A DNA stretch of 54,984 nucleotides. It comes from Oscillospiraceae bacterium. Lineage in GTDB: Bacteria > Bacillota > Clostridia > Oscillospirales > Oscillospiraceae. Both the position numbers and the translations under genes were made by a program. The stretch covers positions 1 to 54,984 of the forward strand of contig SVMK01000005.1 in assembly GCA_015067465.1 (NCBI GenBank), in the 5' to 3' direction. Shown here in pieces: positions 53,548 to 54,984 of this stretch; the first letter of the stretch is position 1, and each line of letters starts with the position of its first letter. The notes beneath the pieces are model-generated. The model searched no databases, was not told the origin of the DNA, and worked only from the letters and a program-made list of their open reading frames with translations.

Positions 53548-54018
53548 TTGTTTATCTGCACATTAAAATTCGACAGAAAAAAAGCGGCGTTTTGCATCGT
53601 AATCATCGGACTGATCCTCATCGGCATCATTCTGCTTGCAGGCGCCCACAGCCAAAAAACGGCGGCAAGCGGCGGTGTGCCCGAACCGAACGCAACAGTG
53701 AAAAACGAAAAAGCACGCGTGGCCTACCTTGCACAGTGCGGCTGGACAGTGGAATCCCCCGCGCTGCGCGAGGAATCCGCCGTGATCCCACGGTCGTTCA
53801 GCAGCGTTTTTGAAAAATACAATGAACTGCAAAAGCAGCAGGGCTTCGACCTCAGCCACTATTGCGGCATGGAACTGAAGCTCTATACTTACCGTGTGCT
53901 CGACAGCGGACTCGGCGACGATGTTCTCGCGGTTTTGTATGTTTATGATAACTGCGTTGTCGGCGGCGATGTTCATTCCACCGCGCTCAACGGCTTTATG
54001 TGCGGCCTGCGGCGCTGA
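53548..54018 (+). CDS. Membrane-anchored DUF4830 protein
   Basis: A 156-residue protein with a cytoplasmic basic start, one membrane segment near 12-32 (AAFCIVIIGLILIGIILLAGA), a linker and a C-terminal domain of about 90 residues. The pattern CGWTVESPALREESAVIPRSF...YNELQKQQGFDLSHYCGMELKLYTYRV...GGDVHSTALNGFMCGL matches what I know as DUF4830, a Firmicutes domain of unknown function. The start is TTG 53548 with AAAGAGGTGAAAGGA upstream. No catalytic residues can be named. Confidence 0.8.
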   Translation: MFICTLKFDRKKAAFCIVIIGLILIGIILLAGAHSQKTAASGGVPEPNATVKNEKARVAYLAQCGWTVESPALREESAVIPRSFSSVFEKYNELQKQQGFDLSHYCGMELKLYTYRVLDSGLGDDVLAVLYVYDNCVVGGDVHSTALNGFMCGLRR

Positions 54019-54043
54019 CCGAGGAAAACTGCAAATAAAAAAA

Positions 54044-54072
54044 ATGCTCTGGCAAAAGCCAGAGCATTTTTT
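54044..54072. terminator. Bidirectional terminator between the DUF4830 gene and tuf
   Basis: ATGCTCTGGC and its complement form a perfect 10-base-pair stem with an AAAA loop, with a T run after it and an A run before it. It can end both convergent transcripts. Confidence 0.92.
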
Positions 54073-54089
54073 ATTGGAAACTCAGAGAA

Positions 54090-54984
54090 TTACTCCTCGA
54101 TCTCGATAACAACGCCGGAACCGACGGTACGGCCGCCTTCGCGGATAGCGAAACGCAGACCCTGCTCGATAGCGATCGGGGTGATCAGTTCGACCTTCAT
54201 GTCGACGTTATCGCCGGGCATGCACATCTCAACGCCGTCGGGCAGAGAGATAACGCCGGTAACGTCAGTGGTACGGAAATAGAACTGGGGACGATAGTTG
54301 TTGAAGAACGGGGTGTGACGGCCGCCTTCTTCCTTGGACAGAACGTAAACCTGGCCAATGAACTTGGTGAGGGGCTTGATGGACTTGGGAGCAGCCAGAA
54401 CCTGACCACGCTCAACGCTCTTCTTGTCGATACCACGCAGCAGGCAGCCGACGTTGTCGCCAGCCTCAGCATACTCGAGGGTCTTGTGGAACATCTCGGT
54501 GCCGGTAACGGTGGTCTCGGTGGTCTCTTCCTGCAGGCCAACGATTTCAACCTTGTCGCCAACCTTGACGGTACCACGCTCAACACGACCGGTAACGACG
54601 GTGCCGCGGCCGGAGATGGTGAAAACGTCCTCGATGGGCATCAGGAAGGGCATGTCTGCCTTACGGTCGGGAGTGGGAATCCAGCTGTCAACAGCGTCCA
54701 TGAGTTCCTTCATGCAGGCATACTCGGGAGCGTTGGGGTCGGTGGACTCGGAAACCAGAGCGTTCAGAGCGCTGCCGCGGATGATGGGGGTGTCATCGCC
54801 AGGGAAGCCGTAGAAGTCGAGCAGCTCGCGGACTTCCATCTCAACCAGCTCGAGGAGCTCTTCGTCGTCAACCTGGTCGCACTTGTTCAGGAATACCAGG
54901 ATGGAGGGAACGTTAACCTGACGGGAGAGGAGAAGGTGCTCGCGGGTCTGAGCCATGGGGCCGTCGGAAGCTGCGATAACGAGG
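54090..54984 (-). CDS. tuf: Elongation factor Tu, C-terminal three quarters
   Basis: Delivers aminoacyl-tRNA to the ribosome. About 297 residues are visible, starting inside the GTPase domain ([23 protein letters not shown]). [10 protein letters not shown] carries the NKxD motif and SALNAL the SA motif. Domains 2 and 3 follow to the usual VVIEIEE end. The first roughly 100 residues, with the P loop and the switch I region, lie beyond the right edge. It converges on the DUF4830 gene at a shared terminator. Confidence 0.97.
   Translation of the reverse strand, partial: LVIAASDGPMAQTREHLLLSRQVNVPSILVFLNKCDQVDDEELLELVEMEVRELLDFYGFPGDDTPIIRGSALNALVSESTDPNAPEYACMKELMDAVDSWIPTPDRKADMPFLMPIEDVFTISGRGTVVTGRVERGTVKVGDKVEIVGLQEETTETTVTGTEMFHKTLEYAEAGDNVGCLLRGIDKKSVERGQVLAAPKSIKPLTKFIGQVYVLSKEEGGRHTPFFNNYRPQFYFRTTDVTGVISLPDGVEMCMPGDNVDMKVELITPIAIEQGLRFAIREGGRTVGSGVVIEIEE

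Noticed and set aside
1-54984. CRISPR array, prophage, insertion sequence, toxin-antitoxin or defence island
   Set aside because: No repeat-spacer pattern, transposase, integrase, attachment-site pair or defence-gene motif was found; nearly all DNA is accounted for by conserved housekeeping genes.

Overview
The window reads as chromosomal core-genome DNA from a G+C-rich member of the Clostridia (Firmicutes), probably close to the Oscillospiraceae/Ruminococcaceae. The evidence is gene content and order (purE-C-F-M-N-H-D-L; rnc / radical SAM / smc / ftsY; nadD-yqeK / LCP / rsfS / leuS), class 1B dihydroorotate dehydrogenase (pyrD-pyrK), folate-dependent TrmFO, a ZTP riboswitch, a PyrR-type attenuator and a DUF4830 protein. 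The genus cannot be fixed from the sequence alone. No rRNA, tRNA, CRISPR array, insertion sequence or prophage was seen.

Layout. (1) 1-8981, minus strand: a de novo purine operon purE-purC-purF-like-purM-purN-purO-purH(transformylase only)-purD-purL (purL runs off the left edge). It is headed by a promoter, a ZTP (pfl) riboswitch and an overlapping terminator. (2) 9014-19464, minus strand: a UMP operon pyrC-carB-pyrK-pyrD-pyrF-pyrE-pyrB-pyrI with a divergent guaB at its end, headed by a consensus promoter and a PyrR-binding attenuator. (3) mobA (minus) and recG (plus) diverge; recG and rpsU converge on one bidirectional terminator. (4) 22344-41905, minus strand: about 20 kb of tightly packed housekeeping genes from an SpoU RNA methyltransferase through dprA, topA, trmFO, plsX, acpP, rnc, a radical SAM protein, smc, ftsY, rdgB, yhbY, nadD-yqeK, an LCP protein, rsfS and leuS to rpsU. 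(5) 42138-54984: a HAD phosphatase (plus), a membrane-bound XRE regulator, a YwlG protein, greA-lysS, malQ, a cdaR/pucR-ftsE-ftsX-M23 division operon, an RsuA-type pseudouridine synthase, a DUF4830 protein (plus) and the 3' part of tuf.

How the genes work together. Regions 1 and 2 encode almost all of IMP and UMP synthesis, each switched by an RNA device that senses its own pathway (ZTP/AICAR nucleotide for purines, probably PyrR/UMP for pyrimidines). Region 4 combines chromosome segregation and membrane targeting (smc, ftsY), phospholipid initiation (plsX, acpP), RNA processing, NAD synthesis and translation. The ftsEX-M23 set should couple an ABC-type membrane signal to a cell-wall hydrolase at division.

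The most notable features are biochemical variants inside the nucleotide operons. The PurF-like protein has lost the N-terminal cysteine nucleophile of its glutaminase but keeps the Fe-S ligands and the PRPP site. IMP is made by a stand-alone transformylase plus an archaeal-type PurO cyclohydrolase instead of bifunctional PurH. CarB has no adjacent carA, and class I-type PurE has no adjacent purK. I found no clearly new multi-gene defence or mobile system; most of the window is conserved housekeeping DNA.
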